A stretch of DNA of 64,000 bases, taken from Marinicella algicola (lineage in GTDB: Bacteria > Pseudomonadota > Gammaproteobacteria > Xanthomonadales > Marinicellaceae). The translations under genes and the position numbers were made by a program. This document shows positions 37,395 to 50,195 of this stretch, in pieces. The DNA is taken from NCBI RefSeq assembly GCF_028401385.1, contig NZ_JAQOMR010000001.1, forward strand, positions 2,172,501 to 2,236,500, read 5' to 3'. The notes beneath the pieces were generated by a model. That model was not told where the DNA came from and searched no databases. It saw nothing but the letters and a program-made list of their open reading frames with translations. How positions within the stretch are numbered: position 1 is the first letter of the stretch; each line of letters starts with the position of its first letter.

Positions 37395-38216
37395 ATGAAA
37401 CCAAGGACAAAAAACATCCATCGCCGCCCTTGTGCTGGCGACGGCCTGCACAACCGCAGGACAGGCCCTTGCAGCCGCCACCCCGTGGGTTGAAGACACC
37501 GGCGGGCGCATGCGCGTCATTGTGACCCCGCCTTCAGACGATGGCACCATCCTGGCAGCGCTTCAGGTGGAGCCCGAAGAAGGCTTCATCACTTATTGGC
37601 GCGAGCCGGGTGAAAGCGGAATTCCGCCGCAGATTACCATTTCCGGTACAGCAGAAGCGCATCTGCAGGCCATTGAATACCCGGTGCCTGAACGGCTCAG
37701 GATCGCGGAGATGACCGATATGGGCTATGACGGCCCGGTAACCTTCCCACTTCTGCTGAAGGCTGATCCCGGTGTTCTGCCGGCTTTGAGCGTCACGGCC
37801 TTCATTGGCCTCTGCAAGGATATCTGCATCCCCTTCCAGGCACATTTCGACATTCCGGCTGAAGCTGCATCATTTGCCGAAACCCCTGTCGACAAGGCAA
37901 TCATGGCGGTAGCCCGCACGACGCTTCCCGAACAACCCTCGGACGATTTTCGTGTCGACGGCGCGGTGCTGACCGGAAACGGTATCCGGATTGTTCTGAA
38001 GCTTCCCGGAGAACCGGCCCAAAACGAAATCACCCTTGCGAACAGCAACGGTTACATCATCGAGGCACCGGCGGGACAATCGATGGACGGACACTATGTC
38101 ATCGATATCCCGCTTTCAGACCTGCCCGTAGATGCCGATCCGTTGGAGGGGACTGGCTGCTTCTGGCCAAATCAGGCGGCCGTGCCATGGAAACTTCGCT
38201 TGTCATGTCGCCATAG
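37395..38216 (+). CDS. DsbD N-terminal domain protein (protein-disulfide reductase family)
   Basis: A protein of about 273 residues holding only the periplasmic N-terminal domain of DsbD. MKPRTKKTSIAALVLATACT forms the signal peptide once one A is added in the A run near 37410. The body has MRVIVTPPSDDGTILAALQV, GFITYWREPGESGIPPQI, YPVPERLRIAEMTDMGYDG and a CKDIC pair (AFIGLCKDICIPF). The membrane and thioredoxin domains of full DsbD are absent. A second break near 38140 gives DWLLLAKSGGRAMETSL and the stop at 38216. It is followed by a peroxiredoxin, so a role in thiol redox control is likely. Confidence 0.8.
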
Positions 38217-38269
38217 CGACCCTAAGTCTTCCTTACGTCTTTTGATCGAAAGCAAAAAAGGATTTCAAA

Positions 38270-38755
38270 ATGCCGATTGCCAAGGGAGAAAACCTGCCTT
38301 CCGCCACCTTCATGGAGCTGACGGAAAACGGGCCGGAGAAAGTTTCGAGCGATGAATTCTTTAAGTCGAAGCGGGTTGTACTGTTCGCCGTGCCGGGTGC
38401 ATTCACGCCGACCTGCTCGATCAACCACCTGCCGACCTACCTGGAAAACCGGGATGCGTTCCTCGCGCGCGGCGTCGACGAGATAGCGGTTGTGGCCGTC
38501 AACGACCCGTTCGTCATGGGCGGCTGGGCCAAGGCCACGGGCGGCGAAGGCAAGATCCGGTACCTATCTGACCCTGATGGCGCGTTCGCCAAGGTTCTCG
38601 ATCTGGAACTCGACCTTTCCGGCGCCGGGCTCGGAATGCGCTCGCAGCGCTATTCCATGCTGGTGAATGACGGGGTCATCGAAGAGCTCAATATCGAGGA
38701 TAACTCCGGTGAGGCGACGGTCTCGGCCGCAGCCACCATTCTCGGCCAGCTCTGA
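38270..38755 (+). CDS. Peroxiredoxin (Prx5/hybrid type)
   Basis: 161 residues. The peroxidatic cysteine lies in VPGAFTPTCSINHLPTYLEN, the Prx5-like TPTCS motif. KVSSDEFFKSKRVVLFAVPG and GLGMRSQRYSMLVNDGVI complete the fold. It should reduce hydrogen peroxide and alkyl hydroperoxides with glutathione/glutaredoxin or thioredoxin. ATG at 38270. Intact. It lies 53 bases after the DsbD-domain gene, a pair that recurs in rhizobia. Confidence 0.93.
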   Translation: MPIAKGENLPSATFMELTENGPEKVSSDEFFKSKRVVLFAVPGAFTPTCSINHLPTYLENRDAFLARGVDEIAVVAVNDPFVMGGWAKATGGEGKIRYLSDPDGAFAKVLDLELDLSGAGLGMRSQRYSMLVNDGVIEELNIEDNSGEATVSAAATILGQL

Positions 38756-38858
38756 TTTTCTGCCGGGTCGGATCTAGTCTTCGGCCCGGCGCAATAGCGC
38801 TCATCCCCTGCCCGCCAAAGCTTGCCGGCTATTTCACTTGGGGGCGAACTGATTTAAA

Positions 38859-39983
38859 ATGCAGCAAACGGGGATGGCTGCAATGAGGCTTGAGGCTTGG
38901 AAATCGGTTCGCGGGCTCGTCACGGCAGCGATCATCGCGATCCTTGTAATAACGACCCCTTTTGTCGTGCCCAACGGCATCAGCGCGGCCAGACTTATCG
39001 GCGCTTATGACGACCCCGTCGCAATCACCGAATATCGTCTTGATCGCCTTCCTCCTGAGCAATACGAGGTCGCAATCCTTGAGGCACTTGCGGGTGAGGA
39101 CCCTGACCTTGCGGCAAGCATTCTGGCGCTGGCCGACAGTCGCGGCATTCGCATAGATGGCGCTTTGCGCGACAGGACCGAGGTCGCAGTTTCCAACCAA
39201 AACAGCATCGGCAATCAACTGTCAGACCTGTTTGAAGGCGCCCTGACCGGCCGCCCCGACAGCGCGGCCGGTCTTGTCGGAGCAATCGTCACCGACCTGA
39301 CAACGGTCGGTGATGTTCGTGACATCATCATCGAAGGCGGTGCCTATCTTTCCGGCGAAGACTACGACCCGTTCATCCTCGGCATTTCCGTGGCCGGTCT
39401 CGGCATTACCGGCGCTGTCATTCTCTCGGCAGGCTCTGCGACAACGGCGAAGGTCGGCACCAGTGCGCTCAAGGCGGCGGGAAAGGCCGGTGCGTTGACA
39501 GCGCCGCTCAGGCGATCCTTCACGCGGCTTTCGCGTCAGGCGGTCAACGCACCGGCGCTGCGCACCGCCGTCCCCATGCTCAAACGCGGCAATGTCCCGG
39601 CTGCAAGCCGTGCGCTGTCTTCGTCCCTGAACGCCAAGCCGCTGATGCGCATACAGGATGCAGCAGCCAATGTCGGGACCGTGATGACCAAGCAAGGCCT
39701 TCGTGCGGGAACGGACATGCTGAAGGTGGCGGACACCCCTGCTGACCTCACCAGGCTCGGCAAGCTGTCGGCACGCGTCGGCAAGCACTTCCGCGCGATC
39801 CTTTTCCTTCTGGGGTCCGGCGCGGTGACGCTCACCGGCCTTTTTCTGACAGCGGCAGGCTGGACTGCATCATTTGCCGTCTGGTTTGCAGGAGCGGCCT
39901 ATTTCGGCTTTCGCCTGCTACGCTTGGGATGGCGGATCGCACTTTTGCCGCTTGGCAGGTTGCTCGTCCGCCTGGTGGCCTGA
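38859..39983 (+). CDS. Conserved membrane protein of unknown function
   Basis: 374 residues. An N-terminal hydrophobic segment (GLVTAAIIAILVITTPFVVP), a hydrophobic region near residue 173 (ILGISVAGLGITGAVIL), a basic Ala/Ser-rich middle (ALKAAGKAGALTAPLRRSFT) and two C-terminal membrane segments (AILFLLGSGAVTLTGLFLTA and ASFAVWFAGAAYFGFRLL). I do not recognise a domain. The start could be 38859, 38877 or 38883; the last has the best spacing to GGGGAT. Flanked by the peroxiredoxin and a convergent Dabb gene, and stands alone on its strand. Confidence 0.72.
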   Translation: MQQTGMAAMRLEAWKSVRGLVTAAIIAILVITTPFVVPNGISAARLIGAYDDPVAITEYRLDRLPPEQYEVAILEALAGEDPDLAASILALADSRGIRIDGALRDRTEVAVSNQNSIGNQLSDLFEGALTGRPDSAAGLVGAIVTDLTTVGDVRDIIIEGGAYLSGEDYDPFILGISVAGLGITGAVILSAGSATTAKVGTSALKAAGKAGALTAPLRRSFTRLSRQAVNAPALRTAVPMLKRGNVPAASRALSSSLNAKPLMRIQDAAANVGTVMTKQGLRAGTDMLKVADTPADLTRLGKLSARVGKHFRAILFLLGSGAVTLTGLFLTAAGWTASFAVWFAGAAYFGFRLLRLGWRIALLPLGRLLVRLVA

Positions 39984-39987
39984 GCCC

Positions 39988-40295
39988 TCAGACCTTCATG
40001 TCAAAAACCAGAATACCAGACATTCCGCCAGCGGCGGCCGCCACGATTTCTCCGGCCACGGCCTTGTGGTCGGGATGCTCGAGATAGACATCACGCGCAG
40101 CTGCATTCTCGAACGTCACCACAAAACCGTCTGCATAACCGCTGTCGAGGCCTTCCGGCGAAACGTTCGGGCCAGCCTTCACATCGACAATGCCGTCGAT
40201 GATCCCCTTGAGGGCGGTAATCCCGGTAAAGATCGCTTCTTTTCGGAGGCCGTGACCTCCTGTCTAAAACGTATGAAAACACAGTGCAAGATCAT
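39988..40295 (-). CDS. Dabb-domain (stress-responsive A/B barrel) protein
   Basis: About 102 residues. [20 protein letters not shown] then, after one added A near 40238, [39 protein letters not shown] and [16 protein letters not shown]. This is the dimeric alpha-beta barrel (Dabb) fold; function unknown in bacteria. Start at 40295 with GGAGG upstream. It follows the repaired end of rnhA by 35 bases, so it is the last gene of the ispH-thrB-rnhA group. Confidence 0.8.
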
Positions 40296-40330
40296 CTTCG
40301 TCCTCCAGGAAGGCGACTGGGCTTTCGCAC

Positions 40331-40773
40331 CTAGCGCCCCTTTTATAGGGTTCCATCCCCTGACGCGCCAGTTCATCGGCGCGTTCATTTCCTTCGTGGC
40401 CGGCATGGCCCTTCACCCAGTGAAGCGTCACGTCGTGGCGATTGCGCTCGTCTTCGAGCATCTGCCAGAGCTCGACATTCTTGACCGGTTTCTTCGCGGC
40501 GGTTTTCCAGCCGTTCTTCTTCCAGCCATGGATCCATTTGCCGATCCCGTCTTTCACATAGACGCTATCGGTATAAAGCGAAACCGTGCAAGGCTGTTTC
40601 AGCGCTTTCAGTGCTTCGATAGCCGCCATCAGTTCCATGCGGTTGTTGGTGGTCAGCTGTTCGCCGCCCGAAAGTTCGCGCTCCGTGTCGCCATAGCGCA
40701 GCACCGCACCCCAGCCGCCGGGGCCGGGATTACCCGAACAGGCCCCGTCGGTAAAAATCTCGACATTCTTCAT
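40331..40773 (-). CDS. rnhA: Ribonuclease HI
   Basis: Cleaves RNA in RNA-DNA hybrids. The catalytic acids are in [48 protein letters not shown] and [12 protein letters not shown]. The open frame continues to 40264, but family members end shortly after this point; adding one A in AAAA near 40343 gives MEPYKKGR and a stop at 40331. I use that end. Its ATG directly follows the thrB stop (TAAATG). About 147 residues. Confidence 0.92.
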
Positions 40774-41736
40774 TTACGACAGCCCGTATTCGCCGGCACT
40801 TTTGACCGAGCGGTGGAAGCGGAGATAGCGCAGATATTCCAGAGGGTCCTTCTTGACCACCAGCGCGCCTTCCGGCGTCGTCAACCAGTCGTAAAGCCGG
40901 GTCAGGAAAAACCGCAGCGCCGAACCGCGCGCCAGCAGCGGCAGCGCCTCGATTTCTGCATCGCTTAAGCGACGCACACTCTGATAGCCCTCGATCAGTG
41001 CCCGAGCCTTGGTGACGTTGAAAGCGCCGTCCTTTTCAAAGCACCAGGCATTGAGGCAGATTGCCAGATCATAAGCCAGAAAATCATTGCAGGCGAAATA
41101 GAAGTCGATCAGACCGGAAAGTCCGTCACCGATGAAAAATACGTTGTCGGGGAACAGATCGGCATGGATGACACCTTCCGGCAGATCCACCGGCCAGCAA
41201 TCTTCAAGCAGCGCCAGCTCCTCGGTGATCTCGCCTTCAAGGCCCGGCAGAACCTCATCTGCGCGGAAGGCAGACTTGTCCCAGAGGTTGACCCAGCCTT
41301 TCAGCGAAAGAGCGTTCTCGCGGCGGATTGCAAAATCCTGTCCGGCAATGTGCAACCGGGCGAGCGCCGCACCAAGCTCCCGGCAATGGCGCGCCTCTGG
41401 TTTGCGGAGCCACATGCCCTCGAGAAACGAGATCAATGCGGCCGGACGATCGCACAGCCGCCCGTAAAGCGCGCCGTCGGTGCGTGGCAACGGCAGCGGG
41501 CAGGAAATGCCACGCTCGGACAGATGCTGCATCAGACCGAGATAAAACGGCAGATCATTCTCATCAACACGCCTTTCGTAAAGCGTGAGGATCAGCGGAA
41601 AACGGTCCGTGTGAAGCAGGAAATTCGAGTTCTCGACACCCTCGGCAATGCCCTTGAAGGACAAAAGCGTTCCAGTGTCATAGGCCTGAAGGAAGTCCTT
41701 CAGCTCAACCTCGTTAATGTCGGTATAGACGGCCAA
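40774..41736 (-). CDS. thrB: Homoserine kinase (type II, APH-like)
   Basis: Phosphorylates homoserine for threonine synthesis; the alphaproteobacterial form has the aminoglycoside phosphotransferase fold. 320 residues with [16 protein letters not shown] (nucleotide loop), the catalytic [17 protein letters not shown] and [18 protein letters not shown]. Intact and abuts rnhA. The rest of the branch, thrC, is 10 kb away on the other strand. Confidence 0.95.
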   Translation of the reverse strand: MAVYTDINEVELKDFLQAYDTGTLLSFKGIAEGVENSNFLLHTDRFPLILTLYERRVDENDLPFYLGLMQHLSERGISCPLPLPRTDGALYGRLCDRPAALISFLEGMWLRKPEARHCRELGAALARLHIAGQDFAIRRENALSLKGWVNLWDKSAFRADEVLPGLEGEITEELALLEDCWPVDLPEGVIHADLFPDNVFFIGDGLSGLIDFYFACNDFLAYDLAICLNAWCFEKDGAFNVTKARALIEGYQSVRRLSDAEIEALPLLARGSALRFFLTRLYDWLTTPEGALVVKKDPLEYLRYLRFHRSVKSAGEYGLS

Positions 41737-41829
41737 TGCAAATCCTCGATGGAAAAACTGCTGCTGGTTTTCACGATGGCCGCGTCGCTGTCAAGCAGGC
41801 GATAGCAGCTTCGCCTGACGCTTGAGCTC

Positions 41830-42849
41830 CTACCGCCCGTTCACAAACGCCATATCCTCAACCGTCAGCTCGACATCGCGCAGTTCGCGGTTGACCAGGA
41901 AATGTTCGTTTTCAATGGCGGTTTCAGCAAGTTCCACCGTCGCCGCAAAGCGCGCGCGGAACGCTTCGATGATCTCGTTGACCACCACTTCAGGGGCGGA
42001 AGCGCCCGCTGAAATACCGAGCGTGCCGATCGTCCCGATCGCTTCGAAATCAAGCTCGGAGGCGCGCTGGACAAGCATGGCGCGTTTGGCGCCGGCGCGG
42101 CTTGCGACCTCCACAAGACGCTTCGAATTGGAGGAATTCGGCGCGCCGACGATGATGAAAAGATCGCAGCCGGGTGCAGCAGCAGAAACCGCCTCCTGCC
42201 GGTTGGTGGTCGCATAGCAGATCGAATCGGCGGACGGCGCGGTCAGATTCGGGAAACGCTCCCTGAGCTTGGCAATAACCTCCGCGGTATCCTGCACCGA
42301 AAGTGTCGTCTGGGTCACATAGCCGAGATTATCCGGATCGGCAGGTTCATACTCTTCGGCATCTTCCACCGTCTCGACCAGCGACACCGCGCCTTCCGGC
42401 AATTGTCCCATCGTGCCGATGACTTCCGGGTGCCCGGCATGGCCGATCAGCACCACATGGCGGCCAAGGCGTTCGTGACGCATGGCCTGCTTGTGCACCT
42501 TGGAAACCAGCGGGCATGTGGCGTCGAGGTAAAACAGGTTACGGCTTTCCGCATCGGCAGGCACAGATTTCGGCACGCCGTGGGCAGAAAACACCACCGG
42601 CTGATCGCGGTGCGCCGCGGGAATTTCATCAAGCTCCTCGACAAAAATCGCGCCCATGGCCTCCAGGCCCTCGACCACATAGCGATTGTGGACGATCTCG
42701 TGGCGCACATAGACAGGCGCGCCATAGCGCTTCAGCGCCAGCACCACGATCTGGATGGCGCGGTCTACACCAGCGCAAAAGCCGCGCGGTCCGCACAGAC
42801 GGATGGAAAGTGGGCTGTTGCTCATGTCCGGCTCTTTCGTGTTCGTCAT
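41830..42849 (-). CDS. ispH: 4-hydroxy-3-methylbut-2-enyl diphosphate reductase
   Basis: Last enzyme of the MEP isoprenoid pathway (formerly LytB); a [4Fe-4S] enzyme. The three cluster cysteines are in [30 protein letters not shown] and [14 protein letters not shown]; the histidines are in [13 protein letters not shown] and [13 protein letters not shown], and substrate residues in [14 protein letters not shown]. The start at 42849 (MTNTKEP) overlaps the mug stop as ATGA, which favours it over 42825. About 339 residues, intact. dxs, the first enzyme of this pathway, is at the right end of the window. Confidence 0.96.
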   Translation of the reverse strand: MTNTKEPDMSNSPLSIRLCGPRGFCAGVDRAIQIVVLALKRYGAPVYVRHEIVHNRYVVEGLEAMGAIFVEELDEIPAAHRDQPVVFSAHGVPKSVPADAESRNLFYLDATCPLVSKVHKQAMRHERLGRHVVLIGHAGHPEVIGTMGQLPEGAVSLVETVEDAEEYEPADPDNLGYVTQTTLSVQDTAEVIAKLRERFPNLTAPSADSICYATTNRQEAVSAAAPGCDLFIIVGAPNSSNSKRLVEVASRAGAKRAMLVQRASELDFEAIGTIGTLGISAGASAPEVVVNEIIEAFRARFAATVELAETAIENEHFLVNRELRDVELTVEDMAFVNGR

Positions 42850-43373
42850 TCCGTCGCCTTGTGATGCTCGCTCCAAGATGGGTTTTCGGCGCGGCAAATC
42901 AACTCCGGCAACTGATACCAATGATGTCGGTCCTTTGTCCAATGCGCGTTGGCGCCGGATGTGGATGGCAGCGCGACAACCGGTATATCGCCGATGCCGA
43001 CCGGCTGTAGGCCGCAGCGCACCTGTTTGTCGGCATAGAATATCCGCGCGGCCGTCAGGCTGGTGAAGGCCACAAGTTTCGGGCGGTATTGCTGCATTTT
43101 CTCCCGAAAGCCGTCAGGGTCGAAATGCTTTTCCGTCAACACCCGGTCCATGCCGCTTTCAATCTGATTGAGATCGGTGAGGCCGATGCCGTAATCGAGC
43201 AGCCTGCGGAAATCTGAAGGGGTAAAACGCTCCGGCGTCAAACCGCTCTCATGAAGCACGCGGTAAAACCGGTTCGACGGATTGGCGTAAAACGAGCCGG
43301 TGCGGGCGGAAATCGTGCCCTTGGCGGTTCCGCAAAAGACAATGTCGAGACCCGGCGCCAGAAGGTCAATCAT
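42846..43373 (-). CDS. mug: G/U mismatch-specific DNA glycosylase
   Basis: Uracil-DNA glycosylase superfamily, Mug/TDG type. Motif A is seen as [15 protein letters not shown], then [34 protein letters not shown], and the last motif [14 protein letters not shown]. 175 residues. The start at 43373 ([10 protein letters not shown]) overlaps the surf1 stop by eight bases. Removes uracil or alkylated bases opposite G. In rhizobia it is found at this place between surf1 and ispH. Intact. Confidence 0.88.
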   Translation of the reverse strand: MIDLLAPGLDIVFCGTAKGTISARTGSFYANPSNRFYRVLHESGLTPERFTPSDFRRLLDYGIGLTDLNQIESGMDRVLTEKHFDPDGFREKMQQYRPKLVAFTSLTAARIFYADKQVRCGLQPVGIGDIPVVALPSTSGANAHWTKDRHHWYQLPELICRAENPSWSEHHKATE

Positions 43374-44100
43374 CCCGTCGTCGTCCTTTGAAGACGAGAA
43401 CGGCAACGCCGATCGCCAGCACCGCCGCCAGACCGTACCAGGTAATGGCATATTGCAGATGATTGTTCGGAAACGAGATCCGGGTAACGCCGCCGGCCGG
43501 CAGGCCGCCGGGATTGGGCGCATCATCGGCATCGATGAAGAAGGAAAGCACCTTTTCCCGGTCGAGACCGGCGGAAGCCGTCATGGCATCGATATCTTTC
43601 CAGTAGAAGATATTCTGCGCCAGATCGTTTTCGGGCACCAGAAAAGATGGCTTTTGCGAAAGGCGCTCACGGGCAAGCCCGGTCACCGTCACAGCGCCGC
43701 CCACCTGCCCCTCGCCCCGCGTCTCCGCTGCCTTCATGTCGAAGGGTACGAAGCCACGGTTGACCAGAACGGCACGCTCGTCTGCAAGCCGCAGCGGCGT
43801 ATAAACATAGTAACCCGACTGGCCTTCGAAGGTTGCGAAGAAGTGCCGCTCGCCGCGATGTTCAAACTGACCGGTCACCGTCACCGGACGATATTCGATA
43901 TTGGTTCCTTGCGCCGACAATGCCTCGATTTCGGCCAGCGAAACCGGAGGTTCCTGAAGACGGGCATCGACGGTGGCCAGCAGGTTTTCTTTCCAGTGCA
44001 GCCGGCTGACCTGCCAGTTTCCGAGCAGGATAAGGCAGACAAAGGCCGCAAGCGCCAGAATGAGGCCGATGACGCTGGCAGGCGACAGGCGCTTAGGCAT
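43366..44100 (-). CDS. SURF1 family cytochrome oxidase biogenesis protein
   Basis: Inner-membrane protein that helps insert heme a into cytochrome oxidase subunit I. 244 residues with two membrane segments at the ends (VIGLILALAAFVCLILLGNW and ITWYGLAAVLAIGVAVLVFK) and a periplasmic domain: YRPVTVTGQFEHRGERHFF, YYVYTPLRLADERAVLVNRG and NNHLQYAITWYG. The ATG at 44100 overlaps the stop of the DUF983 gene; a TTG at 44115 is also open. Part of the cta cluster. Intact. Confidence 0.93.
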   Translation of the reverse strand: MPKRLSPASVIGLILALAAFVCLILLGNWQVSRLHWKENLLATVDARLQEPPVSLAEIEALSAQGTNIEYRPVTVTGQFEHRGERHFFATFEGQSGYYVYTPLRLADERAVLVNRGFVPFDMKAAETRGEGQVGGAVTVTGLARERLSQKPSFLVPENDLAQNIFYWKDIDAMTASAGLDREKVLSFFIDADDAPNPGGLPAGGVTRISFPNNHLQYAITWYGLAAVLAIGVAVLVFKGRRRDD

Positions 44101-44485
44101 CGTCGGAGCGGTCAATCACGCCTTCGGCGGCGCTGTGGCGGTATTGGAGGCCGATCAGTACGCCCTTGAAGGCCCTGAGCGCACCGAGAGACAGCGCGAT
44201 GGTGACCGGCACCCAGATGATCGCATGCACCCAGAGCGGCGGCGAATAGGTGATTTCGGACCACAGCACCAGCGCAATCACAAGAAAACCAACGGCGAAC
44301 ATCACGAAAACGGCCGGTCCGTCGCCGGAATCAGCAAATGCATAGCTCAGGCCGCAACTTTTACATTCGGGCCTCAACGCCAGAAAGCCATCGAAAAGTC
44401 GGCCCTCCCCGCAACGCGGGCATCGCCCGGTAAGCCCCGACATCAAGAGATTGACGTGTTTATGCGTGTGATCGTCTTGTGACAT
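44093..44485 (-). CDS. DUF983 family membrane protein
   Basis: 130 residues. A zinc-ribbon-like N-terminus (GRCPRCGEGRLFDGFL, CKSCGLSYAFADSGDGPA) and two membrane segments (FVMFAVGFLVIALVLW and AIIWVPVTIALSLGAL). Always found between ctaE and surf1 in alphaproteobacterial oxidase clusters, so it probably takes part in oxidase assembly, but the role is unknown. Intact. Confidence 0.9.
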   Translation of the reverse strand: MSQDDHTHKHVNLLMSGLTGRCPRCGEGRLFDGFLALRPECKSCGLSYAFADSGDGPAVFVMFAVGFLVIALVLWSEITYSPPLWVHAIIWVPVTIALSLGALRAFKGVLIGLQYRHSAAEGVIDRSDDA

Positions 44486-44524
44486 GGACTTGCTCGTCGT
44501 CGCCGGAGCACAGCGCGACGCCTC

Positions 44525-44815
44525 TTACTGAATGACATCCTGCCATTCTTCGTGACGCATGCTGAGCGCCTTGAAGAAAGGGCAGAGCGGAATGATTTTC
44601 CAGCCGCCCTCACGGGCCGCCGCCACCGCATGTTCGGCAAGCGCCTGCCCCGCCCCTTGCCGCGCAGCGCATCGGGCACACCGGTATGATCAACGATGAC
44701 CAAGCTGTCGGATGCCCGCGAATAGGTCATCTCGGCCTCATGACCGTCCAGCACTTTGAAATAACGGCCACCCGAAGCGGTCTTTTCTTCCCGAATATCG
44801 ATAACGCGGCCTCAT
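44525..44815 (-). CDS. Small GNAT acetyltransferase (YidJ/CG type)
   Basis: About 97 residues when repaired. MRPR, then VIDIREEKTASGGRYFKVLD, HEAEMTYSRASDSLVIVDHT, VPDALRGKG, then GQALAEHAVAAAREGGWKII and PLCPFFKALSMRHEEWQDVI. This is the short acetyltransferase family with the KCPFxxxY-like end. Two breaks, near 44800 and 44650; in the given sequence no single frame covers it. It lies between ctaE and DUF983 on the same strand. Confidence 0.75.
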
Positions 44816-44865
44816 GAGGAGGTCGGCCTCCGCTGTTCTTTCAAGCGACGGCCGGGATTGAACAA

Positions 44866-45750
44866 TCAGTGGCCGGTTTCGGCAAGCGGCGCGCCCCAGC
44901 CGCCCCAGATATAGATCGTGAAGAACAGGAACAGCCACACGACATCGACGAAATGCCAGTACCAGGCGGCCGCCTCGAAGCCGAAATGTTGCTTTGGCGT
45001 GAACGCGCCACGCGAAGCCCGCACAAGGCAAACGATCAGGAAGATGGTGCCGACAATCACATGAAAACCATGGAAGCCCGTCGCCATGAAGAATGTTGAT
45101 CCATAGATCGAGTCTTTGAATGCAAACGGCGCTTCGTAATATTCGTAGGCCTGAACGGCAGAGAACAGAATGCCGAGGACAATCGTCAGTGACAAGCCCT
45201 GGATCATGCCCTTGCGGTCACCATGCAGCAGCGCGTGATGCGCCCAGGTCAGCGTCGTGCCGGACAGCAGCAGAATAACGGTGTTATAAAGCGGAAAATG
45301 CCAGGGATCGACAACAGCGATGCCTTCCGGCGGCCAGGTCCCGCCCGTCGCCACGACGCGCGAAGCCTGAATTGCCTCGCCGGTGAACAGGCTGGCATCG
45401 AAGAAGGCCCAGAACCAGGCAACGAAGAACATCACCTCGGAGGCGATGAACATGATCATGCCGTAGCGCAGATGCAGCGAAACCACCGGCGTGTGATGGC
45501 CCTCCTGCCCCTCCTTGATCGTATCCGACCACCAGCCGTGAAGCACGTAGAGAACAACGACCAGTCCGATCAGAAACAGCCAGGGCTGCGCCAGATCCAG
45601 CCCCAGCATCGTGAACGAGCCGCCGCTCAGATAGCGCATATAGCCGACACCGCCAAAAGCCATCAGGAAAACACCGATGGATGCGACCAGCGGCCAGGGG
45701 CTCGGGTCGATGATATGGTAGTCGTGATTTTTGTGTTGCGTTTCCGCCAT
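44866..45750 (-). CDS. ctaE: Cytochrome c oxidase subunit III
   Basis: 294 residues with seven membrane helices. Typical blocks: [56 protein letters not shown], and [20 protein letters not shown] with ending [20 protein letters not shown]. Core subunit of the aa3 oxidase in the inner membrane. Intact; follows ctaG by 96 bases. Confidence 0.97.
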   Translation of the reverse strand: MAETQHKNHDYHIIDPSPWPLVASIGVFLMAFGGVGYMRYLSGGSFTMLGLDLAQPWLFLIGLVVVLYVLHGWWSDTIKEGQEGHHTPVVSLHLRYGMIMFIASEVMFFVAWFWAFFDASLFTGEAIQASRVVATGGTWPPEGIAVVDPWHFPLYNTVILLLSGTTLTWAHHALLHGDRKGMIQGLSLTIVLGILFSAVQAYEYYEAPFAFKDSIYGSTFFMATGFHGFHVIVGTIFLIVCLVRASRGAFTPKQHFGFEAAAWYWHFVDVVWLFLFFTIYIWGGWGAPLAETGH

Positions 45751-45846
45751 TGGTGGTCCCCGTTTCCTCTCCCTCGCAGCATAAGGGCCGAAATTGCTGC
45801 GTTAATCAATCCCCGCGGATGACAATCCGCAAATCATAAGGCCGGC

Positions 45847-46446
45847 TCAGCTCTTGGTGTCGGCAGCCTTTAGGTTCAGCGCAGCGGCCTCTGCTGCGGC
45901 GGGCTTCTCATGCTCGAAAAATGTGTAGGACAAGGTCAGCACCCTGATGTCCTTCGTCTCTTCGGCGTCGACGATGGCCGGATCGACGAAGAAGACAACC
46001 GGCATTTCAAGGGTCTCACCCGGCGGAAGCGTCGTATCGGTAAAACAGAAGCATTCGACCTTGTTGAAATAGGCCCCCGCCTGCAGCGGCGTCACATTGA
46101 AGATCGCCTGACCGTTGATCGGTTCGCTTGATTTGTTGCGCGCGGTAAACATGACCTGCACCGTCTCACCGATCTTCGGTGAAACAGATGCCTGCATCGG
46201 CTTGAACTCCCAATCAAGCCCCGGCGCGACATTGGCGTCGAACGTGACCTTGATGGTCTTGTCGAGAATGGTGTTGGAATATTGCTCAACACGCTGAGCA
46301 GTGCCGTTATAGCCGGTCACCTGACAGAAGATGCGGTAAAGCGGCACGGCGGCAAAGCTCATGCCGGTCATGCCGACCACGAAGACAAGACACATCGCCA
46401 CAACGGCACCGTTGTTGCGCGGCTTCTGTCTGCTCTCCTCCGTCAT
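45847..46446 (-). CDS. ctaG: Cytochrome c oxidase assembly protein CtaG (Cox11)
   Basis: Copper chaperone that delivers CuB to subunit I. 199 residues: one N-terminal membrane segment ([20 protein letters not shown]), [15 protein letters not shown] and the copper motif [17 protein letters not shown]. Periplasmic immunoglobulin-like domain. The C-terminal Ala/Glu-rich tail is a little longer than usual. Intact. Confidence 0.97.
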   Translation of the reverse strand: MTEESRQKPRNNGAVVAMCLVFVVGMTGMSFAAVPLYRIFCQVTGYNGTAQRVEQYSNTILDKTIKVTFDANVAPGLDWEFKPMQASVSPKIGETVQVMFTARNKSSEPINGQAIFNVTPLQAGAYFNKVECFCFTDTTLPPGETLEMPVVFFVDPAIVDAEETKDIRVLTLSYTFFEHEKPAAAEAAALNLKAADTKS

Positions 46447-46459
46447 GCTTGCTGCCTCC

Positions 46460-46594
46460 TCAGACCGATCCGAACTTGATCATGGTGATGATGTAGAAAA
46501 GCACGACAAGGCCGAACAACACCGCGCCGAGCGCGACGTTGCGTCCACGCCGGGCCTTTCTCTGCTTTTCCGTGAGCTTGACTGTATCGATCAT
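46460..46594 (-). CDS. CoxF-like small membrane protein
   Basis: A 44-residue protein starting [19 protein letters not shown] followed by one membrane segment [20 protein letters not shown]. It is positioned between ctaB and ctaG with spacings of 7 and 13 bases, where rhizobia have a small gene often called coxF or left as hypothetical. Found by reading the gap between the two larger genes. It probably acts in oxidase assembly. Confidence 0.82.
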   Translation of the reverse strand: MIDTVKLTEKQRKARRGRNVALGAVLFGLVVLFYIITMIKFGSV

Positions 46595-46601
46595 GATCAC
46601 C

Positions 46602-47537
46602 TCAGCCGAACATCATGAAAAAGGCGCGATCGGCAATCAGCGCCGCGAAGATCGCAAACAGATAGAAAATCGAGAAGCCGAACATCTTCTTCGCAGGCAC
46701 CATCCGTTCATCACCCTCTGGCATCGCCCTGACCTTCAGCGAGGCATAAACGAAACAGGCGCCCATGGCTCCGGCGAAAACCGCGTAGACCGGGCTTGCA
46801 AGACCGGTCAAGGCCGGTGCAACGCCTGCAATCGCGGTCAGCACCGCATAAACCACCATCTGGTTCTTGGTCGATTTCTCACCAGCGACATTCGGCATCA
46901 TCGGGATACCGACATCGGCATAGTCGCGCATCTTGAACAGCGCCAGAGCCCAGAAATGCGGCGGGGTCCACAGGAAGGTGATCGAAAACAGAATGACGCT
47001 GTCAAGTGAGATACCGCCGGTGACAGCAGCCCAGCCAACCATCGGCGGAAACGCACCGGCAGCGCCACCGATCACGATGTTCTGTGGCGTCGAGCGCTTC
47101 AGCCACATGGTGTAGAAGACGGCGTAATAAAGGATGGTGAAGGCCAGCAGCCCGGCGGAAAACCAGTTGACCGCAAGACCGAGCGTTGCCACCGAAAAAC
47201 AGGACAGCGCAATGCCAAAAGCGAGCGCTTCCTGACGGTCGATACGGCCGCTCGGAATGGGCCGTTTCGCCGTGCGCGACATGATGGCGTCGATGTCGGC
47301 ATCGTACCACATGTTGAGAGCGCCGGCCGCCCCCGCACCTGTGGCAATGCACAGGATCGCGATCGCTCCCATGACCGGGTTGATCGGGCCGGGCGCCAGG
47401 AAGAGCCCGGCAAAAGCGGTAAACACCACCAGCGACATCACCGTTGGCTTCAAAAGCGCGAAATAATCACGCGCTGTTGCTTCCGAAAGTCCGATATCAG
47501 AATGCGCAAGGGCGGTTTCGCTGTCCAATACTGTCAT
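46602..47537 (-). CDS. ctaB: Protoheme IX farnesyltransferase (heme O synthase)
   Basis: Polytopic UbiA-family prenyltransferase that adds farnesyl to heme b. 311 residues with about nine membrane helices. The Asp-rich active motif [20 protein letters not shown] is clear, and the second loop appears as [20 protein letters not shown]. Intact; lies between ctaD and the coxF-like gene. Confidence 0.96.
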   Translation of the reverse strand: MTVLDSETALAHSDIGLSEATARDYFALLKPTVMSLVVFTAFAGLFLAPGPINPVMGAIAILCIATGAGAAGALNMWYDADIDAIMSRTAKRPIPSGRIDRQEALAFGIALSCFSVATLGLAVNWFSAGLLAFTILYYAVFYTMWLKRSTPQNIVIGGAAGAFPPMVGWAAVTGGISLDSVILFSITFLWTPPHFWALALFKMRDYADVGIPMMPNVAGEKSTKNQMVVYAVLTAIAGVAPALTGLASPVYAVFAGAMGACFVYASLKVRAMPEGDERMVPAKKMFGFSIFYLFAIFAALIADRAFFMMFG

Positions 47538-47630
47538 GTTCTGCTCAGTCTTTCAGTTCTAGAGAAAAGTCCGCGCGCCCTTCGTTCCAAGCGCGGGCGC
47601 GCGACCTTATTCTGGATCACAGGCGCGCAA

Positions 47631-50195
<2,565 letters not shown>

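Noticed and set aside
40264..40330. A C-terminal extension on ribonuclease HI
   Set aside because: Adding one base in an A run gives the normal family end and places the Dabb ribosome site after the stop.
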